A DNA stretch of 25,115 nt from CAZESS01 sp964414415 (GCA_964414415.1 CAYPWJ010000021.1:1-25115), one strand, 5' to 3'. Positions 12,881 to 20,851 are shown, counted from the stretch's first letter. Made by a program: numbers and translations. The notes: generated by a model from the sequence alone, not told the origin.

Positions 12881-13711
12881 CTATCCCTCCTGCTGCATGT
12901 ATCGCTCGACCGCTTCCTGTTCCTCCTCGTTGTACTCGTCCAGCCGGCTGAGCAGCTCGTCGAAGTCGACCTCGTGGGCGTCGAAGTCCGGCCCGTCCAC
13001 GCAGGCGAACTGGATGCCGTCCGAGGTGCAGACGCGGCAGGCGCCGCACATCCCGGTGCCGTCCACCATGATGGGGTTGAGGCTCGCCTCCGTCTTGATG
13101 CCGCCCTCGCGGGTGATGTCCGCCACGAGCTTCATCATGATGACCGGGCCGACGGTGAACACCAGGTCGATGTCCCGCCCGCCTTCGATCTCCTCCTGCA
13201 GGATGGTCGTGGTGAAGCCCTTGCGCTTGTAGCTGCCGTCGTCGGTGGTGACGATGAGCTCGTCGCACACCGCCTCCAGGTCGTCCTCCAGGATGACCAT
13301 GTCCTTGTTCCGGTAGCCGGCGATGCCGACCACGTGGTTGTCTCTTTCCTGCATCGCCTGTGCAACGGCATACGCAATCGGGGTCCCGACGCCGCCGCTG
13401 ACGACGGCGACGGTGCCGTAGTCATCCACCCGGGTGGGCGTTCCAAGCGGACCGACGAGGTCCAGGAGCGTGTCACCCGGCTGCTGCTGGCCGAGCTCCA
13501 TGGTGGTCTTGCCGACCTCCTGGAACACCAGCTCTATGGTGCCATCGTCGGCGTCTTTTTTGAAGATGGTCAGCGGGATGCGCTCTCCTTTCTGGTGGAT
13601 GCGAAGCACGACGAACTGTCCCGCCTCCGCGTAGCGGGCAACCCGGGGTGCCTCGACCTGCATCCATCGAATCTTCGGCGCGAGCTCCTCGATGGCCTGA
13701 ATTTCGAACAT
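12881..13711 (-). CDS. nfnA: NfnA-like FAD/NAD-binding, [2Fe-2S] subunit (pair 1)
   Basis: 276 residues, ferredoxin-NADP-reductase fold, homologous to NfnA/SudB and the dihydroorotate dehydrogenase electron-transfer subunit. Order: FAD-binding barrel (GQFVVLRIHQKGERIPLTIF, about 32-51), nucleotide-binding domain (VAVVSGGVGTPIAYAVAQAM, about 100-119), and a C-terminal [2Fe-2S] site in VDGTGMCGACRVCTSDG ending FACVDGP. Asp plus three Cys are the ligands in NfnA; one extra Cys is present here in RVC. The C-terminal tail is strongly acidic. The gene leads its operon. A TATA element at 13740-13749 about 33 bases upstream suggests a leaderless transcript, so the pair can be expressed apart from the larger operon upstream. 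Confidence 0.9.
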   Translation of the reverse strand: MFEIQAIEELAPKIRWMQVEAPRVARYAEAGQFVVLRIHQKGERIPLTIFKKDADDGTIELVFQEVGKTTMELGQQQPGDTLLDLVGPLGTPTRVDDYGTVAVVSGGVGTPIAYAVAQAMQERDNHVVGIAGYRNKDMVILEDDLEAVCDELIVTTDDGSYKRKGFTTTILQEEIEGGRDIDLVFTVGPVIMMKLVADITREGGIKTEASLNPIMVDGTGMCGACRVCTSDGIQFACVDGPDFDAHEVDFDELLSRLDEYNEEEQEAVERYMQQEG

Positions 13712-13739
13712 ATCCGGGGGACGAAACGCCTATGCACTG

Positions 13740-13773
13740 TTAAAGTTTACGTTGTGTTACGCAGCGCTGTAAC
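13740..13773 (-). promoter_or_regulatory. nfnAB promoter with GTTAC inverted repeat
   Basis: A minus-strand TATA element GTAAACTTTA (13740-13749) lies about 33 bases before the nfnA ATG. Immediately upstream is GTTAC (13756-13760), eight bases including AGCGCT, then GTAAC (13769-13773). This inverted repeat is placed where an activator or repressor could act; regulation is inferred. Confidence 0.45.
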
Positions 13774-13780
13774 AGCAGAG

Positions 13781-13816
13781 AAAAACAAAAAAAATGGAAT
13801 GGAGCGGGATGCTCCA
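13781..13816 (-). terminator. Hairpin plus T tract after the CxxC zinc-protein gene
   Basis: On the minus strand, TGGAGC-ATCCC-GCTCCA (13816-13800) is a six-base perfect stem followed shortly by TTTTTTTTGTTTTT (13794-13781). It follows the small zinc-protein gene and precedes the nfnA promoter, so it should separate the two transcripts. Confidence 0.65.
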
Positions 13817-13860
13817 CCGAAAACGGGGAAAGCGTTTCGTGGAACAGAGCAGCCTCGTGG

Positions 13861-14043
13861 CTATCGGCGCTTCCGCTTCGAAAAACAGTCCCGGCAGTAG
13901 ACGGGCCGTCCCTGTGTGGGTTTAAATGGCACTTCCGTTTCCGTGCCGCAGTCCGCACAGGTTGCCTTGTGCATCTCCCGCGGGCCCCGATTCCGGTAGC
14001 CGCCACTTTTTTCTTCTTTATTCATGGTTGTGTTGGTCTCCAT
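13861..14043 (-). CDS. Small CxxC-x17-CxxC zinc-binding protein
   Basis: 60 residues. Cysteines 29/32 (CADC) and 50/53 (CRDC) are separated by exactly 17 residues and followed by a basic tail FSKRKRR. This is the CxxC-x17-CxxC domain known from many archaeal and candidate-phylum genomes, thought to bind zinc and perhaps nucleic acid; function is unestablished. The N-terminal region is short and charged. The minus-strand TATA element CTATAAATAG (14085-14094) implies a short leader. The in-frame ATG at 14025 has GGAG about 12 bases upstream and could be the true start (54 residues). It sits between the two electron-bifurcating gene sets and ends before a good terminator. Confidence 0.75.
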   Translation of the reverse strand: METNTTMNKEEKSGGYRNRGPREMHKATCADCGTETEVPFKPTQGRPVYCRDCFSKRKRR

Positions 14044-14084
14044 GCACGCGCCAGCGTGTATGAAGGAGCCACTAAGCCGTGGCT

Positions 14085-14094
14085 GCTATTTATA
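14085..14094 (-). promoter_or_regulatory. TATA box for the CxxC-x17-CxxC gene
   Basis: Minus-strand CTATAAATAG. A start near 14064 would leave a leader of about 20 bases before ATG 14043, or about 40 before ATG 14025. Confidence 0.5.
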
Positions 14095-14104
14095 GTTTTG
14101 CCGG

Positions 14105-15568
14105 TCATTCGCCGGCGGGCCAGTCGCCGCTCTCCAGCCATTCGTTTATCGACGCTGCCGCGGTCCGCCCGTCGCCCATCGCCAGGATGACCGTCGCGCC
14201 GCCCCGGACGATGTCGCCGCCGGCGAACACCCCTGGCTTGGTGGTCCGCAGCTTCTCGTCGACCTGGATGTAGCCCCGATCGGTGGTCACAAGGCCCGGC
14301 GTTGTCTCCGTCAGCAATGGATTGGCGCCGGTGCCGATGGCGACAACGACGACGTCGACGTCCAGCCGGAATTCGCTGCCTTCTATGGGCAGCGGCCGCG
14401 GCCGCCCGCTGCTGTCGGGCTCCCCGAGCTCCATCTGGATGCATTCCACCTGCTGCACCCAGCCGTGCTCGTCGCCGATATAGCGGACGGGGTTGTTCAG
14501 CAGCCGGAAGTCGACGCCTTCCTCCTCCGCGTGCTTGATCTCTTCGTCACGGGCGGGCATCTGCTCCCTGCTCCGCCGGTAGATGAGGTAGGCGTTCGAC
14601 GCGCCGAGGCGAAGTGCGCTCCTGACCGCGTCCATTGCGACGTTGCCGCCGCCGACGACCGCCACGCTGCGACCGCGGACGATGGGCGTATCCGTCTCGG
14701 GAAAGCGATAGGCCTGCATCAGGTTGGTGCGGGTGAGATATTCGTTGGCACTGTACACGCCGTTGAGGTTTTCGCCCTCGATGCGCATGAACCATGGCAA
14801 CCCGGCGCCGATGCCGAGGTAGACCGCGTCGTAGCCCTTTTCCTTGAGGAGCTCGTCGACCGTGTAGATGCGCCCGATGGCGTGGTTGGTGTGGATGGCG
14901 ACGCCCATGTCCTGCAGCCTTTGTATCTCGTAGGTGATGATCTCGTTGGGCAGCCGGAACTCGGGGATGCCGTAGACGAGGACGCCGCCCGGCCGGTGCA
15001 GCGCCTCGAATACGTGGACCTCGTGGCCTGCCCGTGCCGCGTCGGCTGCGGCGCTCAGCCCGCCGGGTCCCGAGCCTATAATGGCTACCTTGTGTCCCGA
15101 CGGCTCGTCGATGTCGAAGCAGCAGGTCTGCTCGCTTTGCCGCTCCCAGTCCGCGACGAACCGCTCGAGGTAGCCGATGCCGACCGGTCCCTGTCCTGCT
15201 TTGCCCTGGGTGCACGGCCCCTCGCATTGTATCTCCTGCGGACAGACCCGGCCGGTGACCGCCGGCAACGCGTTGTCCTCCATCACGATACGGGCGGCCT
15301 CCATGAAGTCGCCGTCCGCGACGGCGTCGAGGAACTCGGGGACCTTGACGTGGACGGGGCAGCCGCCGACGCACGGCGCCGTCGGGCAGCGGAGGCATCG
15401 CCGTGCCTCCTCCATGGCTGCCTCCGCCGTGTAGCCCAGGTTGACCTCCTTGAAGTTCATCACCCGGGCCATCGGTGGCTGCTCCCGCATTGGATGCCGC
15501 TGCGTCTGCATCCGCCGTTTGCGCTCCTCCGATGACAGTTTTTCGCCCTGGTAGCGGTAGTCAGCCAT
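14105..15568 (-). CDS. NfnB/GltA-like flavoprotein, last gene of the NuoEFG-Nfn operon
   Basis: 487 residues from the ATG at 15568, paralogous to the nfnB product at 11440-12879. The N-terminal cluster region holds ARRCLRCPTAPCVGGCPVHV and RVCPQEIQCEGPCTQG. FAD-binding motif: IIGSGPGGLSAAADAARAG. NAD(P)-binding motif: VVGGGNVAMDAVRSALRLG. The C-terminal FAD motif is VFAGGDIVRGGATVILAMGD. The start overlaps the stop of the NfnA-like gene by eight bases (ATGGCTGA); an upstream in-frame ATG at 15625 would lie deep inside that gene and is rejected. In the operon this subunit should carry the NADP(H) site and possibly the bifurcating FAD. A general GltD-like oxidoreductase is the alternative, but its partners argue for a transhydrogenase complex. 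Confidence 0.88.
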   Translation of the reverse strand: MADYRYQGEKLSSEERKRRMQTQRHPMREQPPMARVMNFKEVNLGYTAEAAMEEARRCLRCPTAPCVGGCPVHVKVPEFLDAVADGDFMEAARIVMEDNALPAVTGRVCPQEIQCEGPCTQGKAGQGPVGIGYLERFVADWERQSEQTCCFDIDEPSGHKVAIIGSGPGGLSAAADAARAGHEVHVFEALHRPGGVLVYGIPEFRLPNEIITYEIQRLQDMGVAIHTNHAIGRIYTVDELLKEKGYDAVYLGIGAGLPWFMRIEGENLNGVYSANEYLTRTNLMQAYRFPETDTPIVRGRSVAVVGGGNVAMDAVRSALRLGASNAYLIYRRSREQMPARDEEIKHAEEEGVDFRLLNNPVRYIGDEHGWVQQVECIQMELGEPDSSGRPRPLPIEGSEFRLDVDVVVVAIGTGANPLLTETTPGLVTTDRGYIQVDEKLRTTKPGVFAGGDIVRGGATVILAMGDGRTAAASINEWLESGDWPAGE

Positions 15569-16400
15569 CGCGTTCACCTCGCAGCCGGCAGGTATGTCGA
15601 TACGCTTCGCGTTCGTATGGTTCATACTGTGATTTCCGGTGGAAGAGCTCCTCCCAGTCCACCTGGCTGCCGGGGAACTCGGGCCCGTCGACGCATGCGA
15701 ATCTGGTTTCGCCGCCGACGGTGACGCGGCAGACGCCGCACATGCCCGTCGCGTCGACCATCAGCGGGTTGAGATATACATAGCTGGGGATGTCGTGCTC
15801 GCTGGCCATGCGCGAGGATATCATCATCATGAAGGTACAGCCCATGAAATAGCACTGGTCGATGGGTTCGCCCTGCTCGACGAGCGAGCATAGCACGTCT
15901 TTGACCTTGCCGCGTGAGCCGACGCTGCCGTCGCTGGTCGCCCGGATGAACATGTCGCTGTGCTTCCGCAGCCTGCCCTGGTTGTAGAGGAGGAAGTCGC
16001 TCCGGGCCTCGATGGCCGTGATGATCTGGTTGCCGGCCTCCTTCATCGCCTTCACGATGGGATAGACGGCGCCCACGCCGTAGCAGCCGCCGCCGACGAA
16101 GACAGTGCCGTATTCCTTGATCGTTGCCGGTCTGCCCAGCGGCGCCATGAAGTCGATCTCGTCGCCCGCCTCGTGCTGCGCGAGCTTCATCGTCGAGACG
16201 CCCGCCTCCAGGAAATAGATGCTGACCGTCCCGGCATCGCTGTCCCAGCCGGCCAGGCTCATCGGTATCCGCTCGCCGAGCTCGTCCGGGATGACGACGG
16301 CGAACTGCCCCGGCTTGGCCTTGGCTGCCACGTCGGGAGCGTCGATGACCAGCTCGTGGACGTTTGGCGCCACGTCACGCAGCGCAGTTATCTCATGCAT
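15561..16400 (-). CDS. NfnA-like FAD/NAD-binding [2Fe-2S] subunit in the NuoEFG-Nfn operon
   Basis: 279 residues from ATG 16400, which overlaps the NuoG-like stop by eight bases. The FAD-binding barrel (GQFAVVIPDELGERIPMSLA) is followed by the nucleotide-binding domain (VFVGGGCYGVGAVYPIVKAM) and the C-terminal [2Fe-2S] site MVDATGMCGVCRVTVGG ending FACVDGP. Domain order and length match NfnA/SudB and the first-pair paralogue; the extra Cys of pair 1 is absent here. It would pass electrons between NAD(P)H or FAD and the neighbouring NfnB-like subunit. Very tight overlaps on both sides imply a stoichiometric complex with the NuoEFG-like proteins. The frame is open upstream to 16571, inside the NuoG-like gene; that extension is not used. 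Confidence 0.88.
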   Translation of the reverse strand: MHEITALRDVAPNVHELVIDAPDVAAKAKPGQFAVVIPDELGERIPMSLAGWDSDAGTVSIYFLEAGVSTMKLAQHEAGDEIDFMAPLGRPATIKEYGTVFVGGGCYGVGAVYPIVKAMKEAGNQIITAIEARSDFLLYNQGRLRKHSDMFIRATSDGSVGSRGKVKDVLCSLVEQGEPIDQCYFMGCTFMMMISSRMASEHDIPSYVYLNPLMVDATGMCGVCRVTVGGETRFACVDGPEFPGSQVDWEELFHRKSQYEPYEREAYRHTCRLRGERDG

Positions 16401-18480
16401 CCTTACACCTCCAGGCCTCGACGAGGCGGGCGAAGTCGGGGACCATGCCGCCGATGTCGTGGCCGCGGTACTGGAGGACGTCGTCCACCATGGCGTGGCC
16501 TCCGGCGTCACCATTGTCCTTCCCGGGCTGCACGTCATGCTCCCGCCGGGCAGCGATATGCTCCCTGGCATCCCCGGTCACCGCATCTACGCTCTCATAG
16601 TCAAAGCCCTCGAGACCGAGTGTCGTGCCCAGCCGGGTCAGGATGTCCCAGTCACGCCGCGACTGCCCCGCCGTGGTGGTGCAGGGCTGCAGCTCCCGCC
16701 GTGACCCGTCCATGGTGAGCATGGTGCCGGCTTCCTCGGTGAACGCTGCGGCTGGCAGCACCACGTCCGCCCGGTCCAGCATGTCCGATGTATAGGCATC
16801 TTGCAGGATGACCGTCTCGACGTGCTCGGGCACACGGGCGAGCGGCTGGGTGAGGTAGAGTGCCTTGAGACCCGTGATGTCCCGCAGCGGGTCGCAGCCA
16901 TCTTTTTCGGGCAGGCAGCCGACCTCGATGAGCCCCTGCACGTTGCCGCCGTCCCAGGCGGGCAGCAGCACCCCGTCACAGGTCGAGGCGATGCCGGCGA
17001 GCGACGCCACCACGTCTGCGCCGTTGCCGTCCATGACGCCCGGGCCATACACGACGGCCACCCGCCTGTTTTGCAGCCGTTCAGCTATCGTAGCTGCATC
17101 GCCATCGCTTGGTTCTTCGCCGCTGAGCGCTGCTGCCACCGCCTCGAAGAAATCATGGTAAGATGCAGGCGACAGATGGATGTCCATCCAGCGCCACCTC
17201 TCGCCGCCGTCCACCATGAGCACCTCGCCGCCGTTCTTCTTTACCTCGTATATGGAGACGGCCAGCACCGGTGCCGCAACGCGCAGGTCGACGCCGGCGA
17301 GCAGCACGACATCCGCCGACGCGACATCGTCGATCGAGCCTGCCGTACGGCGGGACTGCATCCCTGCAGCTGCTGGTCCGGCCATCGCCGATGCCACGCC
17401 GACGTTGTCACATCCACGGGTGCGGGCCACCTTTTGCAGCATAAACGCGCCCTCGGTGGTCATCGCCGGCGAGGCGACAAACCCGATTTCATGTGGCTCG
17501 TAGTGCCGGAGCACGTCAGCCGCCGCCTCGATGGCGTTGTCCCAGGAGGCAGCCCTGAGCACGTCGTCGCGGACCATCGGCCGCGTGAGCCGCGTATGGT
17601 GCTGCATGAGAGCCGGCAGGGTGAAGCGCCCCTTGACGCAGAGCTGCGATGTCCCTGCATGCCCGGCGGGATGCACGTTCACGATGCGGTCCCGCGTGAC
17701 GTCCACCTCGATGCGGCAGCCGAGCGGGCAGAGCATACAGGTCGTCGTCACCGTCCGCTCAGGCGTCCCGCCCCACTTGGTGCGCTTCTCGGAGAGCGCC
17801 CCGGTCGGGCAGACGTCGATGCAGGCGCCGCAGAAGATGCATCCGCTGTCGAGCAGCGGCTGCTGGAATGCCGTGCCTATCGTCGTCTCGTGCCCGCGGT
17901 TGACGAAGTCGACTGCGTGTATCCCGCGTATCTCGTCGCACACCCTGACGCAGCGGCCGCACAGGATGCAGAGGTTGTAGTCCCGCTCGATGAACGGGTC
18001 GTCCCGCCGGACCTCCCGCTCACGGTATTCGATGGGCAGGCGGATGTCCTCGATGCCGAGGTATGCGGCGATGTCGTACAGGTCGCAGGCGTCTTTTTCG
18101 GGGCAGAACCGGCAGCCGGTCGTCCGGCCGGCCTTCGAGGGCGCCCGGTGGTAGTCGAAGCAGAGCTCGCGGTCGCTGCAGACGATACAGCCGCTGGGGT
18201 GCTCCGACAGGATGAGCTCCAGGATGTTCCGCCGCAGCCGGTTGAGCTCCTCGATGTCGGACTGGATGACCATGCCGTCCCGGGCCGGCGTCGAGCAGGC
18301 GGGCACGTAGCTATCCATGCCTTCGACCTTGACGAGGCACATCCGGCAGCCGCCGAACGCCGGCAGGCTCGGGTGGTTGCAGAGCGTCGGGATATAGATG
18401 TCCGCTCGTTCTGCGGCGTCCAGGATGGTGTCCTCCTTGTCGGCTTCGACGGGCTGCCCGTCGATTGTCACGCTGACCAT
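16393..18480 (-). CDS. NuoG/FdhA-like iron-sulfur subunit without a formate dehydrogenase active site
   Basis: 695 residues. Order: N-terminal [2Fe-2S] domain (CNHPSLPAFGGCRMC, later VPACST), a His-Cys3 [4Fe-4S] motif (HPSGCIVCSDRELC), an extra Cys group (GCRFCPEKDAC), two ferredoxin-type [4Fe-4S] motifs (CILCGRCVRVC and CIFCGACIDVCPTGA), then the molybdopterin-family [4Fe-4S] motif (CMLCPLGC, with a later LCVKGR) and a molybdopterin-binding-like domain. The region where formate dehydrogenases carry the catalytic Cys/Sec followed by His reads VGVASAMAGPAAAG, so that residue is missing. Like NuoG, it is probably an electron wire rather than a formate dehydrogenase. It starts two bases after the NuoF stop and overlaps the NfnA-like gene. 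It would link the NADH module to the Nfn module. Confidence 0.85.
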   Translation of the reverse strand: MVSVTIDGQPVEADKEDTILDAAERADIYIPTLCNHPSLPAFGGCRMCLVKVEGMDSYVPACSTPARDGMVIQSDIEELNRLRRNILELILSEHPSGCIVCSDRELCFDYHRAPSKAGRTTGCRFCPEKDACDLYDIAAYLGIEDIRLPIEYREREVRRDDPFIERDYNLCILCGRCVRVCDEIRGIHAVDFVNRGHETTIGTAFQQPLLDSGCIFCGACIDVCPTGALSEKRTKWGGTPERTVTTTCMLCPLGCRIEVDVTRDRIVNVHPAGHAGTSQLCVKGRFTLPALMQHHTRLTRPMVRDDVLRAASWDNAIEAAADVLRHYEPHEIGFVASPAMTTEGAFMLQKVARTRGCDNVGVASAMAGPAAAGMQSRRTAGSIDDVASADVVLLAGVDLRVAAPVLAVSIYEVKKNGGEVLMVDGGERWRWMDIHLSPASYHDFFEAVAAALSGEEPSDGDAATIAERLQNRRVAVVYGPGVMDGNGADVVASLAGIASTCDGVLLPAWDGGNVQGLIEVGCLPEKDGCDPLRDITGLKALYLTQPLARVPEHVETVILQDAYTSDMLDRADVVLPAAAFTEEAGTMLTMDGSRRELQPCTTTAGQSRRDWDILTRLGTTLGLEGFDYESVDAVTGDAREHIAARREHDVQPGKDNGDAGGHAMVDDVLQYRGHDIGGMVPDFARLVEAWRCKDA

Positions 18481-18482
18481 GG

Positions 18483-20342
18483 CTACCCGCCTCCCCCGGG
18501 TGGGTTGGTTTTCTTCCTGACAGCCCCGGTGGGACAGACCTGGTAGCACATGCCGCATTTGATGCATGTGTTGGCGTCGATCTTGTGCGGCTGCTTCACC
18601 TCACCGGTGATGGCGTCGGCGGAGCAGTGCTGCATGCATTTCCCGCAGCCGATGCATTCGCTGGCATCTATCTCGTACCATATCAGCTCCTTGCACACCC
18701 GGGCGGGACACCGCTTATCCCTGATGTGGGCGACGTATTCATCGCGGAAGTAGCGGAGCGTCGTCAGCACCGGATTGGGCGCGGTCTGCCCGAGGCCGCA
18801 CAGCGATCCGTTCTTGACGGTGATGGCGAGTTCCTCCAACAGGTCGATGTCGCTCATCTCGCCTCGTCCCTCCTTTATCTTGGCGAGCAGGTCCATCATC
18901 TTTTTCGTGCCGATCCGGCAGGTCGGGCATTTGCCGCACGACTCGTACTGGGTAAAGCTGAGGAAAAAATGCGCGACGTCCACCATGCAGGTGCCGTCGT
19001 CCATGACCACCATGCCGCCGGACCCCATGATGGAGCCCACCCGCGTCAGTGTTTCATAATCAACGGGCAGGTCGACGTAGTTCGCCGGCACGTAGACATC
19101 CTGCACCAGCGACTCGTAGTCAAACGTCAGGTCTGCAAGATGCGCAGGGATGCAGCCGCCCGACGGCCCCCCGGTCTGCACCGCCTTGAGTTCGCCGTCG
19201 GGGACACCGCCGCCGACATCGTAGATGATGGTGCGGAGCGGCGTACCCATCGGCACCTCGACGAGGCCGCTGTTGGCGATTTTGCCCGTCAACGCGAAGA
19301 CGGCGGTGCCCGTCGACCGCGCGGAGCCAATCGACGAAAACCAGTCTGCCCCGTCTACGAGGATGGCCGGCACTGTCGCCAGGGTCTTGACGTTGTTGAT
19401 CGTCGTCGGCTTCCCATGGACACCCTGCTGCGCGGGATACGGCGGCCGCGGCCGCGGCATCCCGCGCCTGCCCTCGACAGAGGCCATCAGCGCTGTCTCC
19501 TCGCCGCAGACAAACGCGCCCGCGCCTTTTTTGATCTTGATGTCAAAGGAAAAACCGCCGCCGCAGATGTCGTCGCTCAGGTAGCCGCGCTCCCGTGCCT
19601 GATCCCTGGCGATAGTGAAGCGGCGGATGGCCAGCGGGTACTCCTCCCGGACGTAGATGTAGCCGTGCCGGGCGCCGATGGCGTAGGCCGCGATGGTCAG
19701 CCCCTCGACGACGCTGTGCGGGTCAGCCTCCAGGATGCTGCGGTCCATGAACGCGCCGGGGTCGCCCTCGTCGGCGTTGCATATCATGTACTTCGGCGTG
19801 CCGTCCGCCTCGCGGCAGAACCGCCATTTCCGGCCGGTAGGAAACCCGGCACCACCACGCCCGCGCAATCCCGACGCCTCTATCTCCTCGATGACCTCGT
19901 CCGGCGTCATGTCGAGCGCCTTTTCGAGTCCCCGGTAGCCGCCCACCTCCAGATAATCGTCGATGTCCTCCGGGTCTATCTGCCCGCAGTTCCGGAGGAT
20001 GACGCGGTGCTGGTTGCCGTAGAAAGGGATGTCGTGGTAGTGTGGGATGGCCTCGCTGTCCTCCGTCTCACGGTAGAAGAGCCGCTCGACGGGTTCGCCT
20101 TGCACTAAATGCGAGGTAACGATGGTGGGGACGTCGTCGACGGTGACCTCGCAGTACAGGATGTCCTCGGGCTCGACGACGACGATGGGGCCGCGCTGAC
20201 AGAAGCCGTGGCAGCCGGTTTTTTTGACCGTGACAGACAGCCCGCGCTTGTCGATGCTCTCTCTGAACGCCTCATAGATTTCGGGTGCGTGCGACGAGCT
20301 GCAGCCGGTGCCCGTGCAGACGAGGACGGATCGCTCCGCCAT
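18483..20342 (-). CDS. nuoF: NuoF/HydB-like FMN- and NADH-binding subunit with terminal Fe-S domains
   Basis: 619 residues, longer than plain NuoF. It carries an N-terminal thioredoxin-like [2Fe-2S] domain (Cys9, Cys14, Cys44, Cys48), the FMN/NADH core (GLRGRGGAGFPTGRKW, then CNADEGDPGAFMDRSILE), the N3-type [4Fe-4S] site (SCGKCPTC with a later LCGLG), and a C-terminal double [4Fe-4S] ferredoxin domain (CIGCGKCMQHC and CIKCGMCYQVC). This architecture is that of HydB in electron-bifurcating hydrogenases and related Bfu-family enzymes rather than respiratory complex I. It exchanges electrons between NADH and the iron-sulfur chain. The start lies one base after the NuoE-like stop. A Gly/Pro-rich tail (NPPGGGG) ends the protein. 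Confidence 0.92.
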   Translation of the reverse strand: MAERSVLVCTGTGCSSSHAPEIYEAFRESIDKRGLSVTVKKTGCHGFCQRGPIVVVEPEDILYCEVTVDDVPTIVTSHLVQGEPVERLFYRETEDSEAIPHYHDIPFYGNQHRVILRNCGQIDPEDIDDYLEVGGYRGLEKALDMTPDEVIEEIEASGLRGRGGAGFPTGRKWRFCREADGTPKYMICNADEGDPGAFMDRSILEADPHSVVEGLTIAAYAIGARHGYIYVREEYPLAIRRFTIARDQARERGYLSDDICGGGFSFDIKIKKGAGAFVCGEETALMASVEGRRGMPRPRPPYPAQQGVHGKPTTINNVKTLATVPAILVDGADWFSSIGSARSTGTAVFALTGKIANSGLVEVPMGTPLRTIIYDVGGGVPDGELKAVQTGGPSGGCIPAHLADLTFDYESLVQDVYVPANYVDLPVDYETLTRVGSIMGSGGMVVMDDGTCMVDVAHFFLSFTQYESCGKCPTCRIGTKKMMDLLAKIKEGRGEMSDIDLLEELAITVKNGSLCGLGQTAPNPVLTTLRYFRDEYVAHIRDKRCPARVCKELIWYEIDASECIGCGKCMQHCSADAITGEVKQPHKIDANTCIKCGMCYQVCPTGAVRKKTNPPGGGG

Positions 20343-20343
20343 G

Positions 20344-20802
20344 CTATCTTTCCTCCAGATCCCGGAGCAGGTCCAGCAGCCTGGATGGCGTCATCCGGCC
20401 GTGCACCTCGCCGTCTATGGAAACGACGGGGGAGAGCGCGCAGCAGCCGAGGCATGCCACCCGAGCGAGGGAGAACGAGCCGTCTTCACTGGTCTCCCCC
20501 GGGGATATGCCGAGCTCGCTCTTGACGACGTCGAGCAGTTCGTCGGAGGCCTTGACGTGGCACGCGGTTCCCATGCAGACGGCGATGTGGTGCTCGCCGG
20601 GCGGATGAAACGTGAATTCCGTGTAGAAGGTCGCGACGCCGTACACCTCGTTCGGTGACAGCTCCAGGTGGCGGGCGATGCGCTGGATGTCCTCCTCCGT
20701 CAGGTATCCCTTCTCCTGCTGCAGCTGCTGCAGGATGGCGATGACGTGCTCCCGTTTTTTCTCAAACCGTGACAGCACCTGACCGGTGACGCTTTCTCCC
20801 AT
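20344..20802 (-). CDS. nuoE: NuoE/HydC-like [2Fe-2S] subunit
   Basis: 152-residue thioredoxin-like [2Fe-2S] protein, standard length for NuoE. Ligands are Cys76 and Cys81 (CMGTAC) and Cys117 and Cys121 (CLGCC, which has a spare Cys120). The helical N-terminal domain, including LQQEKGYLTEEDIQRIARHL and NEVYGVATFYTEF, is typical. It pairs with the NuoF/HydB-like subunit encoded one base downstream. It is the first gene of the five-gene operon. Unlike most genes here it has a leader with GAGGG 10-14 bases before the ATG, and an imperfect palindrome at 20828-20851 near the likely transcription start. Confidence 0.93.
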   Translation of the reverse strand: MGESVTGQVLSRFEKKREHVIAILQQLQQEKGYLTEEDIQRIARHLELSPNEVYGVATFYTEFTFHPPGEHHIAVCMGTACHVKASDELLDVVKSELGISPGETSEDGSFSLARVACLGCCALSPVVSIDGEVHGRMTPSRLLDLLRDLEER

Positions 20803-20827
20803 TGTTAACAGCCCTCACATGGCTGAG

Positions 20828-20851
20828 AAAAGGTGACGTGTCAAGCCTTTT
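20828..20851. promoter_or_regulatory. Imperfect palindrome at the nuoE operon promoter
   Basis: The blocks AAAAGG-TGAC-GT-GTCA-AG-CCTTTT form nested inverted repeats (six and four base pairs, offset by two). A TATA-like CTTACAAATAC lies just upstream on the minus strand (about 20858-20868), so transcription would begin near or within the palindrome. A repressor site is the simplest reading; the binding protein is unknown. Confidence 0.45.

Noticed and set aside
16393..18480. Formate dehydrogenase alpha subunit
   Set aside because: The catalytic Cys/Sec-His is missing and no formate transporter or accessory genes are present; NuoG-like is the better call.
14105..20802. Electron-bifurcating [FeFe] hydrogenase (HydABC)
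   Set aside because: HydB- and HydC-like subunits are present, but none of the H-cluster motifs appears in the third subunit.
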